NCBI RefSeq assembly: GCF_019209935.1
Contig: NZ_JAHUTN010000006.1
Coordinates: forward strand, 1-64,000
Length of the DNA: 64,000 nucleotides
DNA from: Corynebacterium sp. TAE3-ERU16
GTDB taxonomy: Bacteria; Actinomycetota; Actinomycetes; Mycobacteriales; Mycobacteriaceae
Direction: 5' to 3'
The notes beneath the pieces are model-generated. The model was given only the letters and a program-made list of their open reading frames with translations. It was not told where the DNA came from and did not search any database. The translations under genes were made by a program, and so were the position numbers. Shown here one piece after another: positions 1 to 8,826 of this stretch (the first letter of the stretch is position 1; the number at the start of each line of letters is the position of its first letter).

Positions 1-190
1 TACCTGGAGTCCCCCGAATCGTCGACGTAGGCAAGATACACGTGGGGGACTCCGCAAGTCGGTCGGCGATCTGGTGGGAACTAAACTTCGGATAAGTCTA
101 GCGGGTGAAACGGAGCACCGTATACCTGTCCTGATCGCATATAGATATTGATATGACACCCTATGCATGTTGTGTCATAAATGATACTCA
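1..190. other. window edge, non-coding
   Basis: I see no convincing gene here. There are two inverted repeats. Arms of GGAGTCCCCC and its complement lie at 6-15 and 44-53. A tighter pair, TATGACAC and GTGTCATA, lies at 152-159 and 172-179 with a 12-base spacer. The first could be a terminator stem and the second a protein-binding or recombination site, but nothing in the sequence decides this. Confidence 0.4.
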
Positions 191-669
191 AGCGGATGGG
201 AGCGCATCGAAGCCGCCCGCGCCGCTGCCGCCCAAGGTCGGATGCTTGCCGAGCTTCATAACGACCTCCTTGGCGCCGATGACGCCATGTGCGACCTTAT
301 CGACGGCATTAGAGTGCGCTGGATGGGCCTCGGCTGCGCAGCGCGCGATGAAGCAGCATTCCGCACGCTCTAGCCGAAGGCCACCGACTGTACGCCGCCG
401 ACAAGCCAATGAAAGATAATCTTCCAATCGACGCCTACGAACGCGCCTACACCGTGGCGCAAGCCGTGGGAGACGAACAGCGGCTAGAAATACCGTTCAA
501 AAATACGTCGACCCGACAAGCGACCAACCACCTTAAGAAAAAAGCACCACCGCATATGTACCGATGGTGCGCTTGCTACCTAGGCCCTTGTTTCGCTGTT
601 AGTACGGCATTGTTGGCGAGTGGCACTACGTTTTATGGCTACATGGCAGTAAAACAGCACTTGATGTGA
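191..669 (+). pseudogene. frameshifted unknown protein fragment
   Basis: One frame is open from after the TGA at 182-184 and encodes an alanine-rich, helical-looking stretch (WERIEAARAAAA..., then MLAELHNDLLGADD from ATG 242) ending at TAG 371-373. The next frame picks up without a break in sense with LAEGHRLYAADKP and runs through AYERAYTVAQAVGDEQ. A two-base slip at the CTCT near 367-372 would join the two. There is no start codon for the first part, so the 5' end is missing too. I do not recognise the family. The last 40 codons look like random sequence, so the real end may be near 510. It lies in a stretch of other broken genes. Confidence 0.35.
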
Positions 670-879
670 AGTACGCCAAACGGATTGTGTGCAGTTTTTG
701 TATGAGCCTGTTTTCTCGGGTTGCGTTAGTTCCGGGAGTGAGTATTTCCAGAGTTTGTGGGACCTCTCGGACAGGTCGAAGTGTGGGAAGTCCTGGATCG
801 GTAGTTCTTTGTCGATGAAATCTCGCCGCTGTTCGTCCGTGCCCCTCGGAGATCCGGTTGCGGTAGGCGCAGCGGTGTT
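580..879 (-). pseudogene. unrecognised coding remnant
   Basis: On the minus strand a frame stays open from 879 to the TAG at 580-582 and has protein-like composition in its first two thirds. Readable pieces are TDEQRRDFIDKELPIQDF and HFDLSERSHKLWKYSLPEL. The plus-strand reading of the same bases is rich in Ser, Cys and Arg and looks like a shadow. There is no ATG or GTG with a ribosome site at the 5' end and stops lie just upstream, so this is a fragment. I cannot assign a family. Confidence 0.35.
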
Positions 880-1225
880 CTACGTCTACTGTCCCATCAA
901 AGGTGTGTACCTCTTCGTTTTGCCAACAGACTGAATTGGGAAGGATGAAGATTCCCCCGGAGGGGGCCTTTCAGATCGTCGAGATTATCGGCGCGAGATA
1001 AGGCTTGTGATCTGCAATGAACACTCGTCCGTGGTCCCGTTTATAACGGCGGTGTAGTGGTCAATGAGTCAATGGCTCCTTGCGGGGATGTGGCTTTCTT
1101 TAAATCTACTTGTGGGTCCACATAGAAACACCATGAGCACACCTGCCGTTCTGAAACCCTCATATCGGCTCGGGACGGCAGAGTCGTTGGTGGAGACAGA
1201 AAGCAGACGTAGGACCGGACGGCAC
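880..1225. other. gap without an intact gene
   Basis: I see no supported gene. The stretch contains a short G/C hairpin at 954-966. An ATG-led 40-codon minus frame at 1041-1163 has no ribosome site and no recognisable features. The 3' end of the leftward membrane-protein gene lies immediately beyond. Confidence 0.4.
954..971 (+). terminator. short hairpin, possible terminator
   Basis: CCCCC at 954-958 and GGGGG at 962-966 pair around a three-base loop, followed by CCTTT. The stem is short and the T-tract weak, so this is tentative. Confidence 0.25.
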
Positions 1226-3121
1226 TTACAGTGCGCGTGCTGTCCGGGATACAAGATCCCCGGGGATCTGCCGCGGTATTTTTATTACGTTCATCACCCC
1301 GCCAACCCAGGCGGCAACCCCGGCACCAACAACAGCGCACCCGGGTACCCCGCTGGCAAATAGCCCGGCGGTTTGCAGCGCCAGCAACCCGGCGACAGCC
1401 ACAAGCACACACCACTGCCACCGCATACTTCCCAGAAGCCACCAGCAGCCAAGCGATGCCGCAACCGTCAACGCAACCACGGTGGTCACCAACGCAAGAT
1501 TCGGTGTGAACATCTGCCCGAGGATGAGGTCGGTCGGTTTGTCGGACGCCGTGAGCACCGGGTCAAAGACACCGGCCCTCAGCCAGGAGGAACTACCGGC
1601 GACAAGCACCGCCGCCAGACAGACGACAAAGGCCACCAGGCTTTTGCTCGGCGCATAGCTTTCCGTGTGTGCCGCGCTGCTACGGGAAACGACGCTTGCA
1701 GCCGCTGGGAGGATGACGACAAGCAGCCCCATGACAAGACTTGCAACGAGCGTCAGTTCAACCCTGAAATCGCTCTCCATGCCCTCAATCGTGGCATATC
1801 CGATGTATGCGCCACCGGCCACGGTCACACTGTAGGCGGCCATCAAGAAGTTCATGAGCTTGAGTTTTCGCATCATGACAGCAAGTCCGGTCAGTCCCCC
1901 CAGCACGCAGACAACCGTGAGCGGATCCTGGGCGGCAGGATCAATGAAAAACCAGTCGCTGTTGTCGGACATGGGCGCGCCTACAGTGATTCCGCCAGCG
2001 ATCGACTGATGCATGCCCATCGGAAACAGTGTGCCCGACCAGAACGGAACCCCGTCCGGTGTCGGCGCAACACCGATGAATTCGTTCTCCCGGACAAACA
2101 GCGTCCTCATCAGTATTGCCGGAACTGCGACAGTGACAGCGGCAAGGGCGATAACGGTCCACCAGTATGCGGCCAATCCTGTTGCCAGGCCCCGTTCTTT
2201 CGCGTGGCGAGATTCCGCTTCGCGGGGGTCGAGTCCGTTGGTCGGATCCCGGCGACTTGCATTAGGAGGTGGACTCAGCCAATCCAGCTCCGCCCTATCC
2301 AGCGGCACATGTGTGCCGTCTCCTACCTGTGGGGAAGATCCACGCGGCAACACCAGTTCGCGGCGGTACACCGCTTCACACACAATCGGCACAAAAGCTG
2401 CCGTCAGCACAGCCCGTGCCGTGTATTCCGGCGCACCGGCCAGCACTGTTTCCGGCCACATCATCCACAAACCGACACATGCCACCGGGCCGACGAGCAC
2501 CGGATAGCGTGCCGAGTGTCGAGCCCCCACGCCGAGCATCGCGCACAGGCCTGCGCCTATCGCGAACAAGCTGTTGGTACCGCTTGCCGCAAGTCCTGGG
2601 CTGCAGGCAAAAGCACATCCCGCAACTGGTGCGAACACAAGCGCCGATTCAGCCACGTTCAGCATTGTCAACCACCAGGAAAGCAGCCACCCAGAGGTAA
2701 CTCCGAGCAGCACAAGCCACAATATTCCGGCAACCAGGCCGTCAAAAGGACCCCCCAGTGACTCTCCTTTTTGCTGCCGGAGTATAAACGGCACAACAAA
2801 CAGGCCAATCCAGAAACCCGCAACCACAGCAGGGGCGACGAACCGGTTTTTCACGATGGAAAACCCGGTGGCGGCAAGCCAGGTGACTAGACAGAAAACA
2901 GCGCAGAAAACAACCTGCGGTATACCGGCGGTGATGTGCACGTCGTCAACCGGGTACCGATACCAAGTGTCGTCGACGTTGATTGCCCGTCGCTTTTCTG
3001 GGGTTGATCCCGTAAACAGCAGCATCTGCCACGCACCCAACACCAGTACAACACCCAGTACACGCGCAGAGTGCTTGAAACCCGCGGGCGTTGAAACACC
3101 GCTATAAGCCACAGTTGCCAT
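1226..3121 (-). CDS. large polytopic membrane protein, unknown family
   Basis: The 631-residue product is dominated by hydrophobic segments. I count roughly 14 to 16 possible membrane spans in two blocks. They are split by a hydrophilic stretch near residues 270-315 rich in Asp, Pro and Arg, and by an extracellular-looking loop near 340-390. The start is the ATG at 3121, because GTGGAGGAAAGG sits directly before it. A longer reading from 3151 would bury that ribosome site inside the gene. No active-site or transporter signature is recognisable. It stands alone in an AT-rich region of decayed genes and is less GC-rich than the genes after 8.8 kb. It could be a transporter or an envelope-assembly protein; nothing decides between them. 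Confidence 0.7.
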   Translation of the reverse strand: MATVAYSGVSTPAGFKHSARVLGVVLVLGAWQMLLFTGSTPEKRRAINVDDTWYRYPVDDVHITAGIPQVVFCAVFCLVTWLAATGFSIVKNRFVAPAVVAGFWIGLFVVPFILRQQKGESLGGPFDGLVAGILWLVLLGVTSGWLLSWWLTMLNVAESALVFAPVAGCAFACSPGLAASGTNSLFAIGAGLCAMLGVGARHSARYPVLVGPVACVGLWMMWPETVLAGAPEYTARAVLTAAFVPIVCEAVYRRELVLPRGSSPQVGDGTHVPLDRAELDWLSPPPNASRRDPTNGLDPREAESRHAKERGLATGLAAYWWTVIALAAVTVAVPAILMRTLFVRENEFIGVAPTPDGVPFWSGTLFPMGMHQSIAGGITVGAPMSDNSDWFFIDPAAQDPLTVVCVLGGLTGLAVMMRKLKLMNFLMAAYSVTVAGGAYIGYATIEGMESDFRVELTLVASLVMGLLVVILPAAASVVSRSSAAHTESYAPSKSLVAFVVCLAAVLVAGSSSWLRAGVFDPVLTASDKPTDLILGQMFTPNLALVTTVVALTVAASLGCWWLLGSMRWQWCVLVAVAGLLALQTAGLFASGVPGCAVVGAGVAAWVGGVMNVIKIPRQIPGDLVSRTARAL

Positions 3122-3317
3122 TCCTTTCCTCCACAGTGAATCAACCCTCAATCACGCGGAAACTCATGCAACGGCACAACTGCCATCTACCGAGAGTGAG
3201 TTTTTATCGAGCAATTCCCGGAGTGCCGATGATCGGGATTGCGATGCCAAAATGCGGGCTCAATCAATCCTGGTTTAATGAGTGACTTCCTGTCCAGATA
3301 ATAGGCTTTGTTGTGAG

Positions 3318-4938
3318 TCAAAACAAGTCCGGCGTGATACTGAGTGGCTGATTGGCGCGCAGTAATTTTTGTGTTGGGTATGTGGAAGATTTACGGGAAA
3401 ACTCTTCGGAAATATTCTTCAGATTTGAATAAAGCTCATCATCACAATCGACCCGTTTCTGTACCGATAATATAGCCGCTGAATTACGGTTAGAGGCTGT
3501 GTGGCATAGATCATGAATCGCACAAGCGCCTCGGTAATCTAGAGCATTGTATGCAACATAACTATAATTTCCGATACGTGGTATATCAGGGCTCTTAGTG
3601 CAATAATCATGGAGAGCATCGCCACTTCTATTGCCGCACCATTTATAATTTTTTGGGATACCTATTGAGCTAGCGAAAACGCCCTTAGGGATTTTTTAGG
3701 GGGTATGGTCTGAGGTGGTCGCCGACTGCTCCCGATAATCTTAGGAAACATTGTTGTCAACTTTTCCACATTGTTTTCATAGGTCAAAAAGCCTCGGTAT
3801 ACTTTTTTGCCGTCAACCTCGACTTGGGTCGTATCAAAGTCCGCAGCAGAGATGCTGACGGTACCGCGTTCAAACTTCTGAGCCTCGCCGATTCCATCCG
3901 CGTATGGTTCATCGATCGGGAATCCGTATTTACCGTCCTCAAAGTCGGTAGAAATCCACTCTGTCAGCGGAAAACCATCAACTATGTGGGCATCCGTGGG
4001 CAATGACCAGACAATCACTCCTTGGTCGAAAATATTTATCCGTCCCCGACCGGACTTCGAATCGAACTCATTTGTAATCGGATAACCGAGGCGACTGTTA
4101 ACTCCACCTGCCTCGATTCAACGATCGTAGATGCGGCCATACACTGCCGCGTTCAACCCCACAGCATTCTGCACGATAGCGCCATGCTGGAACTTCTGCA
4201 TATGCTCGATCGGGTTGGAGGAGAGTCCATCTTGGTCCGTAATCGGATACCCCATAGGTCCTGCCTCCCACCTGAGGTTCTTCCAAACCGCGAAAACTTG
4301 GGTGGGAATAATATGCGCTCCGGTCTCCGGGGGCCAGTAAATAATGCCGTTGGCTAGAGCCAATCGATAGCCCCGCCCATCCGGATTGAGTCGCATTGGC
4401 TCAACCTGCCATAAAAATGGTGATGCTGGGCCACCGACCTGCTCGTATCGATCAAGAATGGCGCCACATACTTCAATATTGTGTGGGGCGAAACGACGAC
4501 ACCTGGGGGCTGCATCGGTTGCACGGAGCAGCCTATCCATCGAGCGGAGATCGGTGTTTTCCCCCAAGTACCGGGTGAACGCCCAGAACGTTCAGTTTTC
4601 GCAGTCCCTTGTCTTTTTACGACATCTTCAGCGGTCACCGGATAGGAGGGTGTTTCAGGCCATGATTGAGCTTCCTGCTGAAGCTGCGCGACCTGTTGCT
4701 CTGTCAAACCGCCAGTGTTCTCAAGTATACGGGGAGATACAGTCGGGTCGATCGGCATGTAAGCCATTGCCACATCTTCGTCATCATTCGCTCCGAATTC
4801 TTGCCGGTCAGGCTCGACAAATTGCACCGTCTCCAAGTTTCCTTCGATAGCAACAGCTGGTTGCAGCCCACCAAGCGCTGTGGTCGCAAAGGTGACGGAA
4901 AGCACGGCTCAATTTTTTAACAAATTTTCATAATGCAT
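3318..4938 (-). pseudogene. broken secreted LGFP-repeat / phospholipase A2-like protein
   Basis: Three minus-strand pieces add up to one secreted protein. From ATG 4938 a signal peptide can be read (LLKN, then AVLSVTFATTALGG, cleavage near PAVA), interrupted by TGA at 4909-4911. Near 4590 the frame shifts into LGFP-type repeats (MGYPITDQDG, LGYPITNEF, YGFPIDEP), interrupted by a second TGA at 4118-4120. At the A6 run near 3692-3697 the frame shifts again. It continues in a cysteine-rich domain with CAIHDLCH (His codon at 3513-3515, Asp at 3510-3512) and DCDDELY, ending at TGA 3318-3320. HD between cysteines followed by a later Asp is the phospholipase A2 catalytic pattern. LGFP repeats are known from secreted, cell-wall-associated proteins of mycolate bacteria. 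The four lesions indicate a dead gene. The domain calls are by eye, and the PLA2 call is the less certain. Confidence 0.7.
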
Positions 4939-5038
4939 TAGCTAATACTATACTATTTATTTAGAAATCGGATCGGCTGCACGGTTAGATGGCATCTGAT
5001 CTGGCTCGCTCGTGGGGTGGGACTGGGAGGATGTGGCT

Positions 5039-5690
5039 GTGTCTAAGTCCTATCCCAGTGAGTTCCGTGACGATGTCGCGCGCGTCGCGAGGAACCGTGA
5101 ACCTGAAGTGACAATCGAGCAGATCGCGAAAGACTACGGCGTTCACTTGGTGGACGTCGCAGTATTGGTTGAGCCGCGCCGCGGTCGACGACGGCGCGAA
5201 ACCCGGCATTACACGCACCGCAGACGTCGAGAGCCGAGAGTTGCGGAAACGGAACCGACTCCTCGAGCAGGACAACGAGGTTCTGTGGAAAGCTGCGGAG
5301 TATCTGTCGCAGGCGGACCTGCCAAGGAAATGTGCTACCCGCTCGTGACTGAGTCCGCCGAAGCAGGAATCCCCGTGACGGTGACGTGCCGGGTTCTGAA
5401 GCTCTCTCGCCAGTGGCACGCTGTGACCCCATCGCGCCGAGCGAGGTAGTGGAGGCGCATCGCGCGAACGCATTGTTCGACGCTTACCGTGACGACCACG
5501 AGTTCAGGCACCGGCTCCTGGCTGATAGACGAGGCAATGATTGACGGGACCGCGTGGCGGATCGCATCGCCCAACGGCTGGTGGTCCGTGTTTGAGAACA
5601 AGTGGGACAACAACGATAGGAAGCCGGGGGTCTGCTGTCCACTACGACCATTGCGCCGTCGCCGATGCGGATGGACGGGTCCGCGTCAGC
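5039..5690 (+). mobile_element. degenerate IS3-family transposase remnant
   Basis: From GTG 5039 the sequence reads as the OrfA start of an IS3-family transposase (SYPSEFRDDVARVARNRE, then TIEQIAKDYGVH). It then changes frame at least four times. One frame gives DDGAKPGITRTADVESRELR, then RLLEQDNEVLWKAAEYLSQADL. Another gives the OrfB start (GIPVTVTCRVLKLSRQ), another EVVEAHRANALFDAYRDD, and later TAWRIASPNGWWSVF and HYDHCAVADADGRVR. The DDE catalytic core that should follow is absent. Both the OrfA helix-turn-helix part and the HTH_21-like start of OrfB are visible, so the family call is firm, but the element is inactive and I could not identify its terminal repeats. Confidence 0.8.
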
Positions 5691-5925
5691 GCCAGTGTGA
5701 TTGTCGCGACTGTGTACTTGGTGGGTGTAGCAGAATGGGTGCCTATCTCCACATACCCCCATTTGGGGATTCCTGCCGGCGCAAATTATTTCCTCGGCAT
5801 ATATTTCTATTAAGGGATGATGCTATCGACCGGACAGTTTGATTAGGTCATGTACATCTTCCCCTTGTGCATAGTGACGCCAGGTCCTGAGGCCTTGAGT
5901 GAAGTAGAATTCAGGAAGGAGAACC

Positions 5926-6102
5926 GTGAGCCGTTTTTCTGAAAATCAGAAATTGTACCTGTTTCTTACATTCATGCTTGTTGTCGCCGTAATTGAGGCG
6001 GCATTGTGGTTGACCGGATACCGGCTTGTGGCCGGGACGGTCGGCGCAGTAATGGTTACATTCCTGTTGTGGAATGTCGGTAAAGTAAAGAACAAGTCTT
6101 AG
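5926..6102 (+). CDS. small two-helix membrane protein
   Basis: A GTG start at 5926 is preceded at ideal spacing by AGGAAGGAGAA, one of the best ribosome sites in the region. The 58-residue product begins VSRFSENQKLYLFL and has two hydrophobic segments, about residues 11-30 and 34-50, separated by a short turn. It ends in a basic tail, KVKNKS. Both helices are uninterrupted and the codon use is sensible, unlike the wreckage on either side. No family is recognised. Two-helix proteins of this kind are often accessory subunits or toxins, but there is no partner gene beside it. Confidence 0.6.
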   Translation: MSRFSENQKLYLFLTFMLVVAVIEAALWLTGYRLVAGTVGAVMVTFLLWNVGKVKNKS

Positions 6103-7084
6103 AAGCTGGAGCTCCGGGCCGGGACGCTTCGTGGTGGGGTAATTCATACCATCCGGAAGTGGCAGTCGATCGCCGTCGGTGTGCGGGGAATGTTATCGGG
6201 GACTTGTGCTCAGCCACTCGGTCTCTGTTTCCGTGGACCCGAGGACGGTTGTTGCCCTGGATGATGCGCAAGTGTCCTACTATGGCCGACCGCGTGCGCT
6301 GCTGGCCCTGGGCTCAATACCCACCGCAACAAGTACCGGTACACGCGCCACCCTTGCGATGCAATCCACACGGGACCACGGGGTGCCTTGGCTACGTTCG
6401 GGTCAACGATTCGAGCACTAGTCCGAGCTGTAGTGCTCAGATCCACATCCTCATTCCTTGTGTGGGCCGGGATCGGGTTTCGGTGCCGTAGATGGCCGAG
6501 CCGCGCCCGGCGGTGAACACCAGAATCAGCGGATCGTCAGAGTGCCCTGTGTGCAGGAACCCCTCCGCCGTAGGCGGTGTAAGGTTTCCTTCCGATTTTG
6601 CGGAGATTCTCTATATCCAGACCCCTAGGTGTCTGGATTTCTGGCCGCGTGGACATAGGTTTTCGCGGTGTTCCGCAACGTGCATCTACCGATGGGTCCT
6701 TTGTGCACCAGTGGTCATTCCTCTGTGTCGCGGGAACAGCCCGCATTTCTACAGGCGGCACCGTCAGCACGACCGCGTCGACAGGCTGCGGGCATGATCG
6801 ACGGAGTGCGCACGCTGACTGGCACACCGTCTCCCACCGAAGGGCCGGGAGACACCTGTGAAAGTGGTTCGTGCGTACCGAGGCTGCCCGGAGTGCGGCC
6901 GGCGTTCGCGAAAAGCGACAAGGAAATTGACCGCGCGGTAGACGTTGCTCCTGATCTCATTCGTGATGTGCGCGTCCGCTGGAAACGTCCCGGTCACGTC
7001 AAAGGGCTGAGAGACAGCATCTGGCATGGCCCTATCTGTCGCCCACAAGCGCCGTTACGAAAGGAAAACCCTGGAAAAAGTCCA
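6103..7084. other. about 1 kb without an intact gene
   Basis: No frame gives a convincing protein. Isolated pieces look like decayed coding sequence. On the plus strand near 6860-6945 a CPECG zinc-ribbon-like motif is followed by a basic stretch, as at the N-terminus of some transposases, and a stop soon follows. On the minus strand near 6450-6560 a piece reads DDPLILVFTAGRGSAIYGTE. Two 8-base inverted repeats are present: GAGCACTA/TAGTGCTC at 6413-6420 and 6431-6438, and ATCCAGAC/GTCTGGAT at 6615-6622 and 6631-6638. Confidence 0.4.
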
Positions 7085-8248
7085 TCATTGGCGTTTAGTG
7101 GAACGGGCTCTTCTCGAGTAAAAATGACTGGCTACCAGTGCAATCAAACAAATGAAGGCAACTGAAAGTGACGCATATTGGGGGTTTCCGACCTTCGATA
7201 TTGTCGGGGTCAGCGCCGCGGTGAGTGAATAGCCAATACCTCCTGCAGCGTAGAGATAGGAAAATGCGGTAGCCTGCTGGCTTTTGGGAACTCTGTCTGC
7301 GATGATTTGCTGTCTGAATATCATGGCGGGTGCCTGAAAAGCGCCGAGTATCACAGCTATAGTTATGAGATATGGGAAAGAATAGGCGAAACCGGTCGCT
7401 CCAATGAGGACAATGACGAGGAGGGTGAAGAAAACTGATTTGCTTTCCTTTCCGCTCCAGCCTGCTCTGATTCCGAGAAGTGCTGAAATCAGAACGCTAG
7501 AACTGGCCAAGGCGGCGAGTACCCATCCAGTGCGTACATCAGTGCCAGTCCACTCGGTCAGCAGTATGGGCACCAATGTATCGAAAGAGGCTGTTACGGC
7601 CATTATTACCGCAGAGGCAATTATCGGATTCAGGACGATTCGTAGGTCTGGTTTGGACTTGGATCCACTTGACTGATGATAATTGGCTGTAATGGCTTTA
7701 GGGGTCGTGATCATTGAAGTACCCAGGAATAAGCCAAGTAAAAGAAAAGCGGCCATGCTTCCAAAAGTGTGGACCATGGCGACGCCGAGAACTGGACCCA
7801 CGACCCAGCTACTCTGATTGATAACGTTGTCGAGGCTCATTGCTCGGTCTGGACTGCTAGAAGATTGGCTTATTGATGAGCGAAGAATTCCCGGTATTGG
7901 AGCTGAGATTAGCCCGGTTATGAAAACCAAAAGTGGTACAGAATAATTATAGGGTGTCCCGTGAACGGCAAGGATGCCGGAACCGAAGAGTAGGAGCGCG
8001 CAAATGGCACAACCCTGACGCAGGCATTTCTTCACCTTCTGGTGAGAAAGCAAGGGGGTAAGCCAGATGGCACCTACGGACTCTCCAATTGCATATGCTC
8101 CAGAAGTAATTCCTCCGAGGATAAATGAACCACCGGCGGCTGATATTCCAACGATGCTCACCATCGGGATTGATGTCACCGTCAAGCGGGTCAAAATTGT
8201 CGATATCAGCCATGCTGTGAAAGATCTATCTGGTTTTTGGGGAAGCAT
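7085..8248 (-). CDS. MFS-type transporter
   Basis: The 387-residue protein has about twelve hydrophobic segments in two six-helix halves separated by a hydrophilic linker near residue 195 (SSGSKSKPD). Glycine- and serine-rich helices and the overall length fit a major facilitator of the drug-efflux or sugar-efflux kind. The substrate cannot be told. The gene is clearly AT-richer than the chromosome after 8.8 kb, which suggests horizontal transfer. It ends with an ordinary TGA. A broken reading frame (8226-8495) overlaps its start by about 20 bases and may once have been translated with it. A Major Facilitator profile search should match along the full length. Confidence 0.75.
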   Translation of the reverse strand: MLPQKPDRSFTAWLISTILTRLTVTSIPMVSIVGISAAGGSFILGGITSGAYAIGESVGAIWLTPLLSHQKVKKCLRQGCAICALLLFGSGILAVHGTPYNYSVPLLVFITGLISAPIPGILRSSISQSSSSPDRAMSLDNVINQSSWVVGPVLGVAMVHTFGSMAAFLLLGLFLGTSMITTPKAITANYHQSSGSKSKPDLRIVLNPIIASAVIMAVTASFDTLVPILLTEWTGTDVRTGWVLAALASSSVLISALLGIRAGWSGKESKSVFFTLLVIVLIGATGFAYSFPYLITIAVILGAFQAPAMIFRQQIIADRVPKSQQATAFSYLYAAGGIGYSLTAALTPTISKVGNPQYASLSVAFICLIALVASHFYSRRARSTKRQ

Positions 8249-8495
8249 TTAGCTGTCTTTCAGTACTTGCGAGTAGGGGACGATGTAAAAGAACTTGATT
8301 TCCGTACGTAGTGGTGTGCTCAAGGATGGCCGTGGTCGCTGATTCGTCGGTCAATCCAGCCTCAACGGCAAGTTCCGTATTCTTCCGGCTCGGTCATGAT
8401 ATACCCAAACGCTGCTTCTGTTCATCATCAAAACGCGAGCCAATCACCGAACCAATTATGTCGGTATTCCTGCATCTAGCTGTAGAGAAACCCAT
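8226..8495 (-). pseudogene. interrupted small unknown protein upstream of the MFS gene
   Basis: From ATG 8495 a minus frame reads GFSTARCRNTDIIGSVIGS and RFDDEQKQRLGIS, meets TGA at 8394-8396, and continues in the same frame as KNTELAVEAGLTDESATTA and LLHRPLLASTERQLNAS to TAG 8226-8228. Both halves have protein-like composition, so one nonsense change probably split a gene of about 90 codons. The stop lies inside the first codons of the MFS gene, an arrangement typical of translational coupling. The ribosome site is weak. I do not recognise the family. Confidence 0.4.
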
Positions 8496-8826
8496 ACCTG
8501 TGAGTCAGCTTATTGTCCACCTCTGGAACCGGTAGTAGTTCGCCTACAGGTGGGCTGTTTCTCGAAAACCAATTGTTCCGGACGGTCCGTGTATCGCTTA
8601 CGGTCTGTCACCCTTTTTGGCTCGTTGCGAGTCTTATTCCTGCGCGGGGAGAGGGCTAGCTGACCCGTCGTTCGGATGCTAGGGAGCACTGCGGACGCCA
8701 CGCCTGGCCTGATCGACGAGGTGCGGGTGCAGATCTGCGGCGCGGAAGTGGGCCTCGAGAGAGTCCCGTGGGTAAACAGCCCCGCTAGGCGGCAGTCATA
8801 CGGTGCTGCCCTATCGTCCCGCCTGT
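8496..8826. other. gap with a coding remnant
   Basis: There is no intact gene. On the minus strand at about 8680-8790 a short frame reads GAVYPRDSLEAHFRAADL and then HPHLVDQARRGVRSAP before TAG. This is probably the tail of a lost gene of unknown family. The rest shows nothing. Base composition changes here, from the AT-richer segment on the left to the GC-rich chromosome on the right. Confidence 0.4.

Noticed and set aside
152..179. TATGACAC/GTGTCATA as a site-specific recombination site
   Set aside because: The arms fit the size of such sites, but no recombinase gene is in the window and the site has no second copy that I can see.
1373..2761. 462-codon plus-strand frame
   Set aside because: It lies opposite the 631-residue membrane protein, is rich in Arg, His, Gln and Pro, and has no domain features.
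4118..8396. UGA read as tryptophan in the AT-rich segment
   Set aside because: Three in-frame TGA codons (4909-4911, 4118-4120, 8394-8396) could each stand for Trp, but frameshifts also occur, intact genes use TGG for Trp, and the MFS gene ends in TGA. Ordinary decay explains it.
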